Assembly (NCBI RefSeq): GCF_017876755.1 | Contig: NZ_JAGIOO010000001.1 | Location: 5,565,786-5,629,785, forward strand | Source: Crossiella equi | GTDB taxonomy: Bacteria; Actinomycetota; Actinomycetes; Mycobacteriales; Pseudonocardiaceae | Direction: 5' to 3' | Length of the DNA: 64,000 bases | Part shown: piece by piece, positions 17,207 through 25,123 of the stretch | Layout of the letters: each line of letters opens with the position of its first letter | Numbering within the stretch: the stretch's first letter is position 1 | Notes under the pieces: generated by a model | What the model was told of the DNA's origin: nothing | Seen by the model: the letters and a program-made list of their open reading frames with translations, nothing else | The model's database searches: none | Translations under genes and position numbers: made by a program

Positions 17207-18094
17207 TCACCGTTCGGCGGAGGACACCAACCGTTCGCCGTTCACCAGTGGCATGTCCGCCACGGTGAACTGGAGCTCGCGCTCCTGGGTGCTCAACGAG
17301 CCGTCCTTCGTCTGGACCTCGATGACCGCGGTGGTCACCCCTCGGCCCGGATCCACCTTGATCTTGGTGACCTCCACGCGCTGGAGGTTGTCGAAGCGCT
17401 GTTGGAAGGCCGGGAACCCGCCGCCCTTCATGCCGGGCCCGGTGAGCGCGTCGAAGGCCCGCTGCGGGTCCTGGGGCAGCGCGGAGAAGAAGGCGATGGT
17501 CTGGTTGGCGAGCTTGTCCACCGGGACGAGGGGTACCGCGCGGTCGTTGGTGACGGTGGTGACCGGGGGCCTGGGCGTGCTGGCACCGGGGCGGCCGGGC
17601 CCGTCGCCGCCGGTGAGGCGGGATGGGCCGGACGGTGCGCCGCTGGTCTTGCCGGGTTTGGTCGTGCCGCTGGCGCTACCGGACCGGGGAGCGCCCGAAC
17701 GGGTGCCGCTGGCCTTGGAAGTCACTGAGGGCGACGAGCTGTCGTCGGGCAGCAGGATGTTGCTGGGGTAACCGGGCAGCGACTCCAGCTGGTCACCGGG
17801 GCCGGGGCTGACCAGCGCGGTGGCCGCGGCCACCAGCACCAGCAGCACCACACCGGAGGACAGTCCGGCGAACCACGCGGCCCGCTTCCAGGTGCGCGGG
17901 GGCGTGACCGAGGCGGGCACCGAGCCGAGGTCGAACTTGCGCAGGCCCGGCGGCGCGGTGTCGACCACCGGGTCGATGAGCGGCGGCGGCTCCGGCTTGG
18001 GCACCTCCGGCGTCCAGGACAGTGCGTTGGCCTCGGGCCGGTGCCTGCCCTGTCTGGGCCGGAACCGCTCGTCGGACCCCTGTCCGCTGTTCAT
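17207..18094 (-). CDS. One-TM protein, third member of the kinase-linked set
   Basis: A 295-residue protein starting at ATG 18094, which has GAGG 7-8 bases upstream; the frame is open for another 264 bases, but that part lies in the PIG-L gene and is rejected. Layout: cytoplasmic N-terminus (1-70) with proline-rich PEVPKPEPPPLIDP, one TM helix (about 72-93), a Ser/Gly/Pro linker, and a C-terminal domain from about 197 (LANQTIAFFSALPQDPQRAFDALTGPGMKGGGFPAFQQRF, then VIEVQTKDGSLSTQERELQFTV). The external domain is clearly of the same type as in the two following genes and the kinase. No known function. Confidence 0.8.
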   Translation of the reverse strand: MNSGQGSDERFRPRQGRHRPEANALSWTPEVPKPEPPPLIDPVVDTAPPGLRKFDLGSVPASVTPPRTWKRAAWFAGLSSGVVLLVLVAAATALVSPGPGDQLESLPGYPSNILLPDDSSSPSVTSKASGTRSGAPRSGSASGTTKPGKTSGAPSGPSRLTGGDGPGRPGASTPRPPVTTVTNDRAVPLVPVDKLANQTIAFFSALPQDPQRAFDALTGPGMKGGGFPAFQQRFDNLQRVEVTKIKVDPGRGVTTAVIEVQTKDGSLSTQERELQFTVADMPLVNGERLVSSAER

Positions 18095-18138
18095 CTGCTG
18101 ACCTCGTTTCGCCCCCAGGCAAGGGCGGGCTGACCCGC

Positions 18139-18873
18139 CTATGCCGTGTTGACCACCTGGAACGTCTCGGCGAGCCTGCCCTCGGGCAAGCCGGCGCGAC
18201 CGGCCTGGGCGGCCAGTACGCCGCGGAGCTGCTCGTCGAGCTCCGCCATGCCCCCGGTCTGCGACTGGTGTGCCCGCAGGGCGGCGAGTTTCATGGGCAT
18301 CAGGTCCGTGATGTCGACGGCGTGCCCCCGCCGCTCGAACGGCCCGTCGGCCAGCCACAGCTCGCGCACGGTCCAGGGCTGCAGGTCCTCGCGCAGCAGC
18401 TCGGGGTAGGCGTGCGGGTTCCGCGAGTCGGGGTAGACGGCGGCCAGGGTGGCCTCGCCCGCCGCGCGGTGGTCGGGGTGGGAGGTGACGATGTGGTCCC
18501 AGTTGATCTCCGGCGACCAGGTGAGCACCCGGTCCGGCCGGAACAGACGGATGATCCGCGTGATGTCGCGCCGCAGGGCCAGGCCCGGCACCAGGCGCCC
18601 GTCGGGGTGCCGCAGGAAGTGCAGGGTGCTGACCCCGACGACCTCGGCCGCGGCCCGCTGCTCCGCCTCGCGGAGCGCGGCCACCTCGGCGCGCGGGGTC
18701 TCGAGGTCGCCGGTGGCCTCACCGGAGGTGCACACGCAGTAGGCGACCTCGATGCCAGCCTTGGTCCAGGACGCGACTGTCCCGGCGGCGCCGAAGTCGA
18801 CGTCGTCGGGATGCGCTGCGACGATGAGCGCCCGCTGGATCGAGGCGTCATCCAGAACCGGTCCGTGAGCCAT
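18139..18873 (-). CDS. PIG-L family zinc deacetylase
   Basis: A 244-residue member of the LmbE/PIG-L family, cytoplasmic zinc enzymes that remove N-acetyl groups from GlcNAc-type substrates (MshB and Mca of mycothiol metabolism belong here). The metal motif is AAHPDDVDFGAAG (His21, Asp24) with the third ligand in TSHPDHRAAG (His134). It is shorter than MshB/Mca (about 290-300 residues), so a different substrate is likely. It stands 44 bases upstream of the first kinase-linked membrane protein on the same strand and may head that transcript. Confidence 0.9.
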   Translation of the reverse strand: MAHGPVLDDASIQRALIVAAHPDDVDFGAAGTVASWTKAGIEVAYCVCTSGEATGDLETPRAEVAALREAEQRAAAEVVGVSTLHFLRHPDGRLVPGLALRRDITRIIRLFRPDRVLTWSPEINWDHIVTSHPDHRAAGEATLAAVYPDSRNPHAYPELLREDLQPWTVRELWLADGPFERRGHAVDITDLMPMKLAALRAHQSQTGGMAELDEQLRGVLAAQAGRAGLPEGRLAETFQVVNTA

Positions 18874-18941
18874 CTCACCCAGGGTAGGGGCCCCGGCTGC
18901 CGGTTGCGCTCCGGGTCCCTCTAACTACCAGGAGTGATACC

Positions 18942-18966
18942 CGGCCGGGTGAAATTCACCCGGCCG
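18942..18966 (-). terminator. Terminator after the 100-residue membrane protein gene
   Basis: Perfect 12-bp inverted repeat (CGGCCGGGTGAA / TTCACCCGGCCG) with a one-base centre, 9 bases beyond the stop of the minus-strand gene at 18976. There is no U-tract, as is common for actinobacterial terminators. Confidence 0.6.
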
Positions 18967-18975
18967 ATACCAAGA

Positions 18976-19278
18976 TCAGCTCGCCTTGCCGAACCGCTCG
19001 TGGGTGGAGCGCAGCTCCTTGGCCGCGGTGAGCCCGGCGCCCGCGCCGACCGCGATGGCGAGGACGTCGAGGAAGAAGCCGCCGGTGGTCATCAGCAGCG
19101 CCAGCACGGACAGCGCCACGGTGATGCCGACCTTGGGCAGCCGCTCCTGCACGTAGTGCACGACCGGCTCGCCGCCGGGGCGCTTGGTGGCCGCCGACTT
19201 GAGCATGGCGTGGTAGCCGCCGTTCGCCACCGAGGCGAGCAGGGCGGCGAGGGCGACGAGAACAGCGATGAGACCCAT
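18976..19278 (-). CDS. Small membrane protein of unknown function
   Basis: Exactly 100 residues, starting ATG GGT CTC at 19278. It has a hydrophobic N-terminal helix (LIAVLVALAALLASVANGGYHAML), a basic loop (KSAATKRPGGEPVVHYVQERLPKVG), then a helix pair (ITVALSVLALLMTTGGFFLDVLAIAVGAGAG) and a basic tail. Three membrane passes are likely. A long in-frame upstream extension lies antisense to the HDAC gene and is not believed. The gene is divergent from the HDAC-like gene with about 50 bases between starts. No family is recognised. Confidence 0.75.
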   Translation of the reverse strand: MGLIAVLVALAALLASVANGGYHAMLKSAATKRPGGEPVVHYVQERLPKVGITVALSVLALLMTTGGFFLDVLAIAVGAGAGLTAAKELRSTHERFGKAS

Positions 19279-19329
19279 GAGCCCATGGTGCGCCCGGAAA
19301 GGACGGGCGGCATCGGTGACATCCCTGAG

Positions 19330-20451
19330 ATGCTCCGGACCGTGATCGACATGTTCTGGCACCCGGACTGCCTCGAGCACGACACCGGTACCGGTCTGTG
19401 GGAGCTGCCCGGCCGGTGGGACTGGCTGGACGAGCCGGAGGCGCACCCGGAGAACGCGGCCCGGCTGCGCACCTTCCGGCACGCGCTGGCGCACGGCCCG
19501 GTCGCGCCTTCGCTGCGCTGGCACGAGGGCAGGCACGCGCGGGAGGAGGAGCTGGCCCGCGTGCACACCCCGGCCTACCTGGCCGAGCTGCGCGCGGCCT
19601 GCACCCGGGGCGGGCTGGTCGCGATCGAGGAGAACACCGTGGTCGGGCCGGGCTCCTGGCCCGCCGTGCTGGCCGCGGCGGGCACCGCGGTCGCGGCCAC
19701 CGAGGCGGTGCTCTCCGGTGCGGCGCACACGGCCTACGCGCTGGTCCGCCCGCCGGGCCACCACGCGCAGCCCACCCAGGCGGACGGGTACTGCCTGGTG
19801 AACAACGTGGCGGTGGCCGCCGCGCACGCGCTGGCCAGCGGGCTGGACCGGGTGGCGGTGCTGGACTGGGACGTGCACCACGGCAACGGCACGCAGGAGG
19901 TGTTCCTGGCCGACGAGCGGGTGCTGACGGTCTCGGTGCACATGCGGCACGGCCGCTGGGGCCGCGCGCACCCGCAGACCGGGGCTCCGGAGGAGACCGG
20001 GCGGTCCGGCCACAACGTCAACATCGAGCTGTCCCTGGGCGCGGGCGATGCCGCCTACCGCCGGGCGTTGGAGGAGGTGGCCGAGCCGGTGCTGCGCGAG
20101 TTCCGGCCGCAGCTGCTGCTGGGCGCCTCCGGTTTCGACGGGTCCACCTTCGACCCGAACGGCCGGTACAACCTGACCGCCGCCGGTTACCGGTGGATCG
20201 GCGGCCGCGTGGCGGCGCTGGCCGGGGAGCTGACCGGCCGGGGACCGGTGCTCACCCAGGAGGGCGGCTACCTGCGGGGGTACGCGGCGCTGTGCCTGCA
20301 CGCCCTGGTCGAGGGCCTGCTGGGGCACACCGAACCGCTGCTGGCCGACCCGCTGGCGTACCTGCCCGACGACTCCGCGCGGAACCCCGACCGCACCACC
20401 GCCGATCTCGACGCGGTGCGGTCGGTGCTGCGCGAATTCTGGGCTCTCTAG
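19330..20451 (+). CDS. Class II histone-deacetylase-like amidohydrolase
   Basis: A 373-residue zinc amidohydrolase of the HDAC/acetylpolyamine amidohydrolase superfamily. The active site is complete: RPPGHHAQ with the His144/His145 pair, LDWDVHHGNGTQ with Zn ligands Asp181 and His183, and GASGFDGS with Asp270. Bacterial members deacetylate polyamines, acetoin-pathway proteins or other acetyl-lysines. The start is uncertain: ATG 19330 puts the family beginning (MFWHPDCLEHDTG) near the N-terminus; ATG 19285 would add 15 residues and 19351 is also possible. The stop overlaps the convergent chorismate mutase gene by 4 bases. Confidence 0.92.
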   Translation: MLRTVIDMFWHPDCLEHDTGTGLWELPGRWDWLDEPEAHPENAARLRTFRHALAHGPVAPSLRWHEGRHAREEELARVHTPAYLAELRAACTRGGLVAIEENTVVGPGSWPAVLAAAGTAVAATEAVLSGAAHTAYALVRPPGHHAQPTQADGYCLVNNVAVAAAHALASGLDRVAVLDWDVHHGNGTQEVFLADERVLTVSVHMRHGRWGRAHPQTGAPEETGRSGHNVNIELSLGAGDAAYRRALEEVAEPVLREFRPQLLLGASGFDGSTFDPNGRYNLTAAGYRWIGGRVAALAGELTGRGPVLTQEGGYLRGYAALCLHALVEGLLGHTEPLLADPLAYLPDDSARNPDRTTADLDAVRSVLREFWAL

Positions 20452-20744
20452 CGGCCCAGGCGGCCGCGGCCGAGGCGGAGCAGGATCATGGCCAGCTCCT
20501 TGCCCTCGGGACCGAGCTCGCGGAAGCGCGCCAGCACCGCCATCTCCCGGTTGTAGACGATCTTCGGTCCGCCGGCCGCCATGCGGGCCGCGCCAATGGC
20601 CTTGGAGACCTCGGTGCGCCGCTGGATGAGGCGGAGGATCTCCGCGTCCAGGTGGTCGATCTCCTCGCGCAGGGCGGGGATCTCGGCGTCGGTGGGCACG
20701 GCGATCGGCTGGGCTGACTCGCTGCTGTCCAGAGCTGCGTTCAT
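20448..20744 (-). CDS. aroQ: Chorismate mutase, AroQ-delta type
   Basis: A 98-residue all-helical chorismate mutase that turns chorismate into prephenate, the branch step to Phe and Tyr. The core (LREEIDHLDAEILRLIQRRTEVSKAIGAARM ... YNREMAVLARFRELGPEG) and especially the end LLRLGRGRLGR match the intracellular actinobacterial form (M. tuberculosis Rv0948c), whose C-terminal tail is known to be positioned by complex formation with DAHP synthase, which raises its activity. No signal peptide. ATG 20744 has GAGGA 8 bases upstream; the in-frame region before it is the attenuator leader. Regulation by Phe/Tyr attenuation is inferred from the leader at 20801-20918. Confidence 0.95.
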   Translation of the reverse strand: MNAALDSSESAQPIAVPTDAEIPALREEIDHLDAEILRLIQRRTEVSKAIGAARMAAGGPKIVYNREMAVLARFRELGPEGKELAMILLRLGRGRLGR

Positions 20745-20800
20745 CGTGGTCGTCCTCGTCTGGCTCTCGGGTGGTGCCCCGTCACCCTGGCCCCGGCAAC

Positions 20801-20831
20801 ACAAAACCCCGGGTCCAAGGGGACTCCGGGG
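20801..20831 (-). terminator. Attenuator terminator ahead of chorismate mutase gene
   Basis: Read on the minus strand: CCCCGGAGTCC - CCTT - GGACCCGGGG, a ten-pair stem with one bulged A, followed by TTTTGT. This intrinsic terminator sits 57 bases before the aroQ start codon and behind the Phe/Tyr leader peptide. The 5' arm (20821-20829) is perfectly complementary over 9 bases to 20873-20881, giving the alternative antiterminator pairing. Confidence 0.85.
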
Positions 20832-20855
20832 CAGGGTCTCGTGGTTCGCCTGGCG

Positions 20856-20918
20856 TCAGCCGACCACGGGTGCCGGAGTCCGGTACCCGTAGAAAAAATA
20901 AAACGCGCGGTGAGCCAC
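20856..20918 (-). CDS. Phe/Tyr-rich attenuator leader peptide
   Basis: A 20-codon open frame, GTG to TGA, encoding MAHRAFYFFYGYRTPAPVVG. Six of seven residues from 6 to 12 are Phe or Tyr, encoded TTT TAT TTT TTC TAC GGG TAC; TTT and TAT are almost unused in the surrounding genes, so the run is not a by-product of base composition. It precedes the chorismate mutase gene, which leads to exactly these two amino acids. A hairpin (20866-20890, ACGGGT/ACCCGT with inner CCGG/CCGG) starts within the control codons. Stalling on the Phe/Tyr codons would melt that hairpin and free 20873-20881 to block the terminator. There is no good ribosome site; a leaderless start is likely. Confidence 0.85.
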   Translation of the reverse strand: MAHRAFYFFYGYRTPAPVVG

Positions 20919-20924
20919 GGCTCG

Positions 20925-20954
20925 ATTCTGCCACGGCGGGCAGCCGAGCGTCGA
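20925..20954 (-). promoter_or_regulatory. Promoter of the aroQ leader transcript
   Basis: TCGACG (20949-20954) as -35 and CAGAAT (20925-20930) as -10, 18 bases apart. The G of the leader GTG at 20918 is 7 bases past the -10 box, so transcription would start at the start codon, giving a leaderless leader peptide. The boxes are imperfect matches and this is inference. Confidence 0.5.
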
Positions 20955-21040
20955 CCCGCGTCCCGGATGGCGGGCACCTCCAGGCAACCTCAGAGGCGTT
21001 TCCAACGTTTACCGTGCAGGACCACTGGAGGGAACCGATC

Positions 21041-21523
21041 ATGCGCACACTTGCCCTGACCGCCGCGGCCCTGGCCGCCGTCGCCGCGTTCGCCCCCGCC
21101 GCGGGCGCCGCCCCCGCACTGCAGTACGACGTCGCGCTGGGCACGAGCGCGGCCGAGATCCACGCCCGGCCCCACGAGCAGTTCAACTTCCAGCTCACCG
21201 CCACCAACCTGGGTACCGAGGACCCGGGCAACAGCGGTGGCCTGTACTCGCTGAAGGTCAAGGGCCTGAAGTTCACCGCGGCCCAGGGCGAGGGCTGGAG
21301 CTGCACCGTCGAGCCGGACAACCCGGACAACCCCTACGCCTTCTTCTGCCTGCCCACGGCCAAGACCATGCCCACCGGCACCAGCCACGCGCCGGTCACC
21401 GTCTTCGCCACCCCGGACGGCACCGGCTCGAACGTCTTCATCCCGGCCAATGTCGACGGCTGGCGCCGCTCCGAGCAGAACCACGGCAACAACCGGGTCA
21501 ACATCCTGGTGTGGATCGGCTGA
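21041..21523 (+). CDS. Secreted protein of unknown function
   Basis: A 160-residue protein with a Sec signal peptide (MRTLALTAAALAAVAAFAPAAGAAPA, cleavage probably after AGA, about residue 23). The mature part is beta-rich with two Cys in GWSCTVEPDNPDNPYAFFCLPTA (about 87-105) that could form a disulfide, and resembles in style the DUF11-like repeat domains of surface proteins (LTATNLGTED...GTSHAPVTVFATPDG). ATG 21041 is preceded by GGAGGGA. The 5' region lies against the divergent aroQ attenuator. No catalytic motif is seen. Confidence 0.8.
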   Translation: MRTLALTAAALAAVAAFAPAAGAAPALQYDVALGTSAAEIHARPHEQFNFQLTATNLGTEDPGNSGGLYSLKVKGLKFTAAQGEGWSCTVEPDNPDNPYAFFCLPTAKTMPTGTSHAPVTVFATPDGTGSNVFIPANVDGWRRSEQNHGNNRVNILVWIG

Positions 21524-22121
21524 CCTCGGCGGGCAGCGCCCGGTTGGCGGCCCTGGTGATAAGGATCCCGGCGATGACCATGCCGACGACTCCGAGCGCC
21601 AGGGCCATCAGCTGGCTGTCCACCGCCTTGCCCGCCCCGGCGGCGACCAGGCCGAGCAGCGCCCACACGCCGGACCAGCCGATCGAGCTGACCGAGGCGA
21701 GGAAGAAGAAGCGGCGCGGCGGCACCTTCATGGCCCCGGCCAGGATCGGGGCCAGCGTGTGCCCGACGGCCACGAACCGCACCGCGATCATCATGCTCGG
21801 ACCCGCCTGGCGCACCAGCGCCTCGGTGCGCGCCCACCGGTGCTCGCCGAGCTTGCGCCCGGCCCAGCTGTAGCGCACCCGCGTGCCGGTGGCCCGGCCC
21901 AGCAGGTAACCGCCGGTCTGGCCGAGCAGTGAGCCGAGCCCGGCCGCCAGCGCCACCAACGGGAAGTACTCGGGCCCCAGGGCGACCGCACCCGCGATCA
22001 CCACCAGCTCGCCGGGTACCAGCGAACCGATCAGCAGCGTGGCCTCCACGACGCACAGCGCCGTGATGATCACCAGAACCGCGACCGGTCCCAGCCCCGC
22101 GAGGTCCGGCATCAGGTTCAT
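21498..22121 (-). CDS. DedA-family membrane protein
   Basis: A 207-residue DedA/SNARE-associated family protein with about five membrane segments. Characteristic features are the E...G(S/P)xxP(G)E region VEATLLIGSLVPGELVVIAGA (about 26-46), the GQTGGYLLGRATG loop (about 67-79) and the reentrant RFVAVGHTLAPILAGAMKVPPRRFF (about 114-138) with the conserved Arg and Gly. Members support membrane lipid recycling (undecaprenyl phosphate or phospholipid flipping) and envelope integrity. Its 3' end overlaps the convergent secreted-protein gene by 26 bases. Confidence 0.9.
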   Translation of the reverse strand: MNLMPDLAGLGPVAVLVIITALCVVEATLLIGSLVPGELVVIAGAVALGPEYFPLVALAAGLGSLLGQTGGYLLGRATGTRVRYSWAGRKLGEHRWARTEALVRQAGPSMMIAVRFVAVGHTLAPILAGAMKVPPRRFFFLASVSSIGWSGVWALLGLVAAGAGKAVDSQLMALALGVVGMVIAGILITRAANRALPAEVSRSTPGC

Positions 22122-22261
22122 GGTCTACCTGCCTACTGGGTCGGATGGACTGGTAGCGATGCTGTCGCTGAACCTGGTGAGAAGAATCGGGGAACGACCC
22201 TGGGCCGTCCCTGAGCGCACCCGGGGATCGGTGTCGGTGCAGCCGAGTACCGTGACTCCCG

Positions 22262-24649
22262 ATGGACGCCTTGTTCGAACTCCACGACGACACCCCCGCC
22301 CCGCGCCGCCCGGCCGCCCCAGGCCCGGAAGAGCTGCTGCACGGGCTCAACCCCCGGCAGCGCGAGGCCGTCGAGCACAGCGGGTCCCCGCTGCTGGTCG
22401 TCGCGGGCGCGGGCTCCGGCAAGACGAAGGTGCTCACCAGCCGCATCGCCTACCTGCTGGCCGCCCGCGGCGCGCACCCGGGCGAGATCATGGCGATCAC
22501 CTTCACCAACAAGGCGGCCGCGGAGATGAAGGAGCGGGTCACCGCACTCGTCGGCCCGCGCGCCCGGGCCATGTGGGTGTCCACCTTCCACTCCATGTGC
22601 GTGCGCATCATGCGCCGCGAGGCCAAGTCCGCCGGGCTGAACTCGAACTTCTCCATCTACGACAGCGACGACTCGCGTCGGCTGATCACGCTGGTGGCCA
22701 GGGACCTCGACCTGGACCCCAAGCGGTACCCGGCCAAGAACCTGGCGATCCACATCTCCAACCTGAAGAACGAGCTGCTCGGCCCCGAGGAGGCGGCCGA
22801 GCGCGCGGGCAACGACCTGGAGCGCCGGGTCGCCGAGGTCTACGGCGAGTACCGGCGGCGGCTCGTCCAGGCCAACGCCATGGACTTCGACGACCTGATC
22901 ATGCGCACGGTCGAGCTGCTCCAGCAGCACCCGGCCATCGCCGAGTACTACCACCGCCGGTTCCGGCACGTGCTGGTCGACGAGTACCAGGACACCAACC
23001 ACGCGCAGTACGTGCTGGTGCGCGAGCTGGTCGGCACCGGGGCCGACGGCGTGCCGCCCGCCGAGCTGTGCGTGGTGGGCGACGCGGACCAGTCCATCTA
23101 CGCCTTCCGCGGCGCCACCATCCGCAACATCGAGGAGTTCGAGCGCGACTACCCGCAGGCGCGCTCGATCCTGCTGGAGCAGAACTACCGCTCCACCCAG
23201 ACCATCCTGTCCGCGGCGAACGCGGTCATCGCGCGCAACCAGGGCCGTCGCGAGAAGCGGCTGTGGACCGACTCCGGCGACGGCGAGCGCATCGTCGGCT
23301 ATGTCTCCGACAACGAGCACGACGAGGCCGCGTTCGTGGCCAACGAGATCGACCGCCTGGTCGACGCGGGCGAGACCGTCAACGGCGACATCGCGGTCTT
23401 CTACCGCACCAACAACTCCAGCCGCGTGTTCGAGGAGGTGTTCATCCGCCTCGGCCTGCCGTACCGGGTCGTCGGCGGGGTGCGCTTCTACGAGCGGCGC
23501 GAGGTGCGCGACGCGCTGGCCTACCTGCGCGTGCTCGACAACCCGGAGGACACGGTCAGCCTCCGGCGCATCCTGAACGTGCCCAAGCGGGGCATCGGCG
23601 ATCGGGCCGAGGCGGTGGTGGCCGCGCACGCCGAGCGCGAGCGGATCTCCTTCGCGCAGGCGCTGCGCGAGGCCGCGGCCGACCGCGTGCCGCTGCTCAA
23701 CCCGCGGTCGCAGCGCGCCATCGCCGGGTTCGTCGACCTGATCACCGAGCTGCGCGGGCTGGTCGAGGTCGGCCAGGACGTGGCCGAGGTGCTCGACACC
23801 CTGCTGGACAAGACCGGCTACCGCGGTGAGCTGGAGGCCAGCGACGACCCGCAGGACTCCTCCCGCCTGGACAACCTCACCGAGCTCGTCACCGTGGCCA
23901 GGGAGTTCGTGCAGCTCCAGGTGGCCACGCCGGAGCCGGGGGAGGAGGCCGTGCCCGATCCGGTCGAGGAGGGCCTGCCCGCGCAGGACTCGCTGGCCGC
24001 GTTCCTGGAGCGGGTGTCCCTGGTCGCCGACTCCGACCAGCTGCCGGACGAGGGGGACGGCGTGGTCACGCTGATGACCCTGCACACGGCCAAGGGCCTG
24101 GAGTTCCCGGTGGTGTTCTGCACCGGCTGGGAGGACGGCCAGTTCCCGCACCAGCGCGCCCTGGGCGACCCGGCCGAGCTGTCCGAGGAGCGCCGCCTGG
24201 CCTACGTGGGCATAACGCGGGCCCGGGAGCGGCTCTACCTCTCGCGGGCGCTCATGCGCTCGGCGTGGGGCCAGCCGGTGATGAACCCGGCCTCGCGGTT
24301 CCTCGACGAGATCCCGGCCGAGCTCGTGGACTGGCGTCGGCTCGAGCCGAAGCGCGCCAGCCCGGACACCGCCACCACGTGGGGCCGCCGAGACCGGGTG
24401 GCCGGTGGCGAGATCAGCTCGTTCGGGCGCGGGCGCGGGGTGCCGAACTCGCCGTTCAACAAGGGCTGGCAGAACACCCCGGCCATGAAGCTGGACGTGG
24501 GCGACCGGGTCAGCCACGACAAGTACGGCCTGGGCACGGTGGTCGAGACCAACGGCACCGGGCCGCAGGCCACGGCGACCATCGACTTCGGGTCCTCGGG
24601 CAAGGTGCGGCTGATGCTCATCGGTGGCGTGCCGATGGTGAAGCTGTAG
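22262..24649 (+). CDS. pcrA: ATP-dependent DNA helicase UvrD1/PcrA
   Basis: A 795-residue superfamily 1A helicase acting in nucleotide excision repair, replication restart and removal of RecA. Motifs in order: Q motif LNPRQREAV, Walker A VAGAGSGKT (47-55), Ia ITFTNKAA, II VDEYQDTN (239-246), III VGDADQSIYAFRGA, IV QNYRSTQTIL, V LMTLHTAKGLEFPVVF, VI RRLAYVGITRARERLYL. The C-terminus ends with a Tudor-like region (KLDVGDRVSHDKYGLGTVVETNG) that contacts RNA polymerase in PcrA/UvrD proteins. Position and sequence match M. tuberculosis uvrD1 (Rv0949), next to chorismate mutase. The gene runs to 1 base from a convergent membrane protein gene. Confidence 0.96.
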   Translation: MDALFELHDDTPAPRRPAAPGPEELLHGLNPRQREAVEHSGSPLLVVAGAGSGKTKVLTSRIAYLLAARGAHPGEIMAITFTNKAAAEMKERVTALVGPRARAMWVSTFHSMCVRIMRREAKSAGLNSNFSIYDSDDSRRLITLVARDLDLDPKRYPAKNLAIHISNLKNELLGPEEAAERAGNDLERRVAEVYGEYRRRLVQANAMDFDDLIMRTVELLQQHPAIAEYYHRRFRHVLVDEYQDTNHAQYVLVRELVGTGADGVPPAELCVVGDADQSIYAFRGATIRNIEEFERDYPQARSILLEQNYRSTQTILSAANAVIARNQGRREKRLWTDSGDGERIVGYVSDNEHDEAAFVANEIDRLVDAGETVNGDIAVFYRTNNSSRVFEEVFIRLGLPYRVVGGVRFYERREVRDALAYLRVLDNPEDTVSLRRILNVPKRGIGDRAEAVVAAHAERERISFAQALREAAADRVPLLNPRSQRAIAGFVDLITELRGLVEVGQDVAEVLDTLLDKTGYRGELEASDDPQDSSRLDNLTELVTVAREFVQLQVATPEPGEEAVPDPVEEGLPAQDSLAAFLERVSLVADSDQLPDEGDGVVTLMTLHTAKGLEFPVVFCTGWEDGQFPHQRALGDPAELSEERRLAYVGITRARERLYLSRALMRSAWGQPVMNPASRFLDEIPAELVDWRRLEPKRASPDTATTWGRRDRVAGGEISSFGRGRGVPNSPFNKGWQNTPAMKLDVGDRVSHDKYGLGTVVETNGTGPQATATIDFGSSGKVRLMLIGGVPMVKL

Positions 24650-24650
24650 C

Positions 24651-25121
24651 TCAGCAGGGCGGGTCGGGCGGCCGTTTCGCGCGGAACGGCCGCATGGCGG
24701 CGAAGTAGCGCCGTGCCGCGGGCTGGGCCAGCAGCACGGCCAGCACGGCGGTCGGCAGCAGCACGAACAGGCCGAACGAGCCGGGACCCAGCAGCACGCT
24801 GGCCAGGCCGGTCAGGGTGTAGAAGACGGTCAGGCCGAGTGCGGTGCGGCCGGAGCCGTGCCGCACCTTGACCGCCAGGGCCATCAGCACCGGCACGGTC
24901 AGCAGGACCACCAGGGGCGAGATCAGCTCGCGGAGCAGGTCCGGCGCCGCCGGGGGCAGCCAGGCGAGCAGCCCGCCGCGCGCGAAACCGAGCTCCAGCC
25001 CGGACAGCACGGCCCGGAACAGCAGCAGGGCGAACGCCACCCGCACGACGCCCGGTCGCCGGGGCAACCGTGCCGCCGGGGGCGCCCAGGGCGGCGGCGG
25101 ACCGTGGGGCGGCCAGGACAC
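24651..25121 (-). CDS. Small four-TM membrane protein (paralogue of next gene)
   Basis: 156 residues with about four membrane helices (VVRVAFALLLFRAVLSGLEL, PLVVLLTVPVLMALAV, LGLTVFYTLTGLASVLL, GLFVLLPTAVLAVLLAQ) and a cytoplasmic tail AARRYFAAMRPFRAKRPPDPPC. GTG 25121 is 2 bases past the stop of the upstream gene and has GGGAG 9 bases before it; longer frames upstream run through that gene. The tail and helix layout resemble the upstream neighbour (SAQWYFDATLAYRERRPP), so the two look like a tandem duplication. No function is known. Confidence 0.8.
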   Translation of the reverse strand: MSWPPHGPPPPWAPPAARLPRRPGVVRVAFALLLFRAVLSGLELGFARGGLLAWLPPAAPDLLRELISPLVVLLTVPVLMALAVKVRHGSGRTALGLTVFYTLTGLASVLLGPGSFGLFVLLPTAVLAVLLAQPAARRYFAAMRPFRAKRPPDPPC

Positions 25122-25123
25122 GG

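Noticed and set aside
20741-20977. A 78-codon minus-strand frame covering the aroQ leader
   Set aside because: It is a different frame from the Phe/Tyr leader peptide, lacks a ribosome site and continues through the terminator; the short GTG-TGA frame explains the region better.
22273-22280. GTTCGAAC at the pcrA start, like a LexA site
   Set aside because: The half-sites are in the wrong order and spacing compared with TCGAAC-N4-GTTCGA, and it lies inside the coding sequence.
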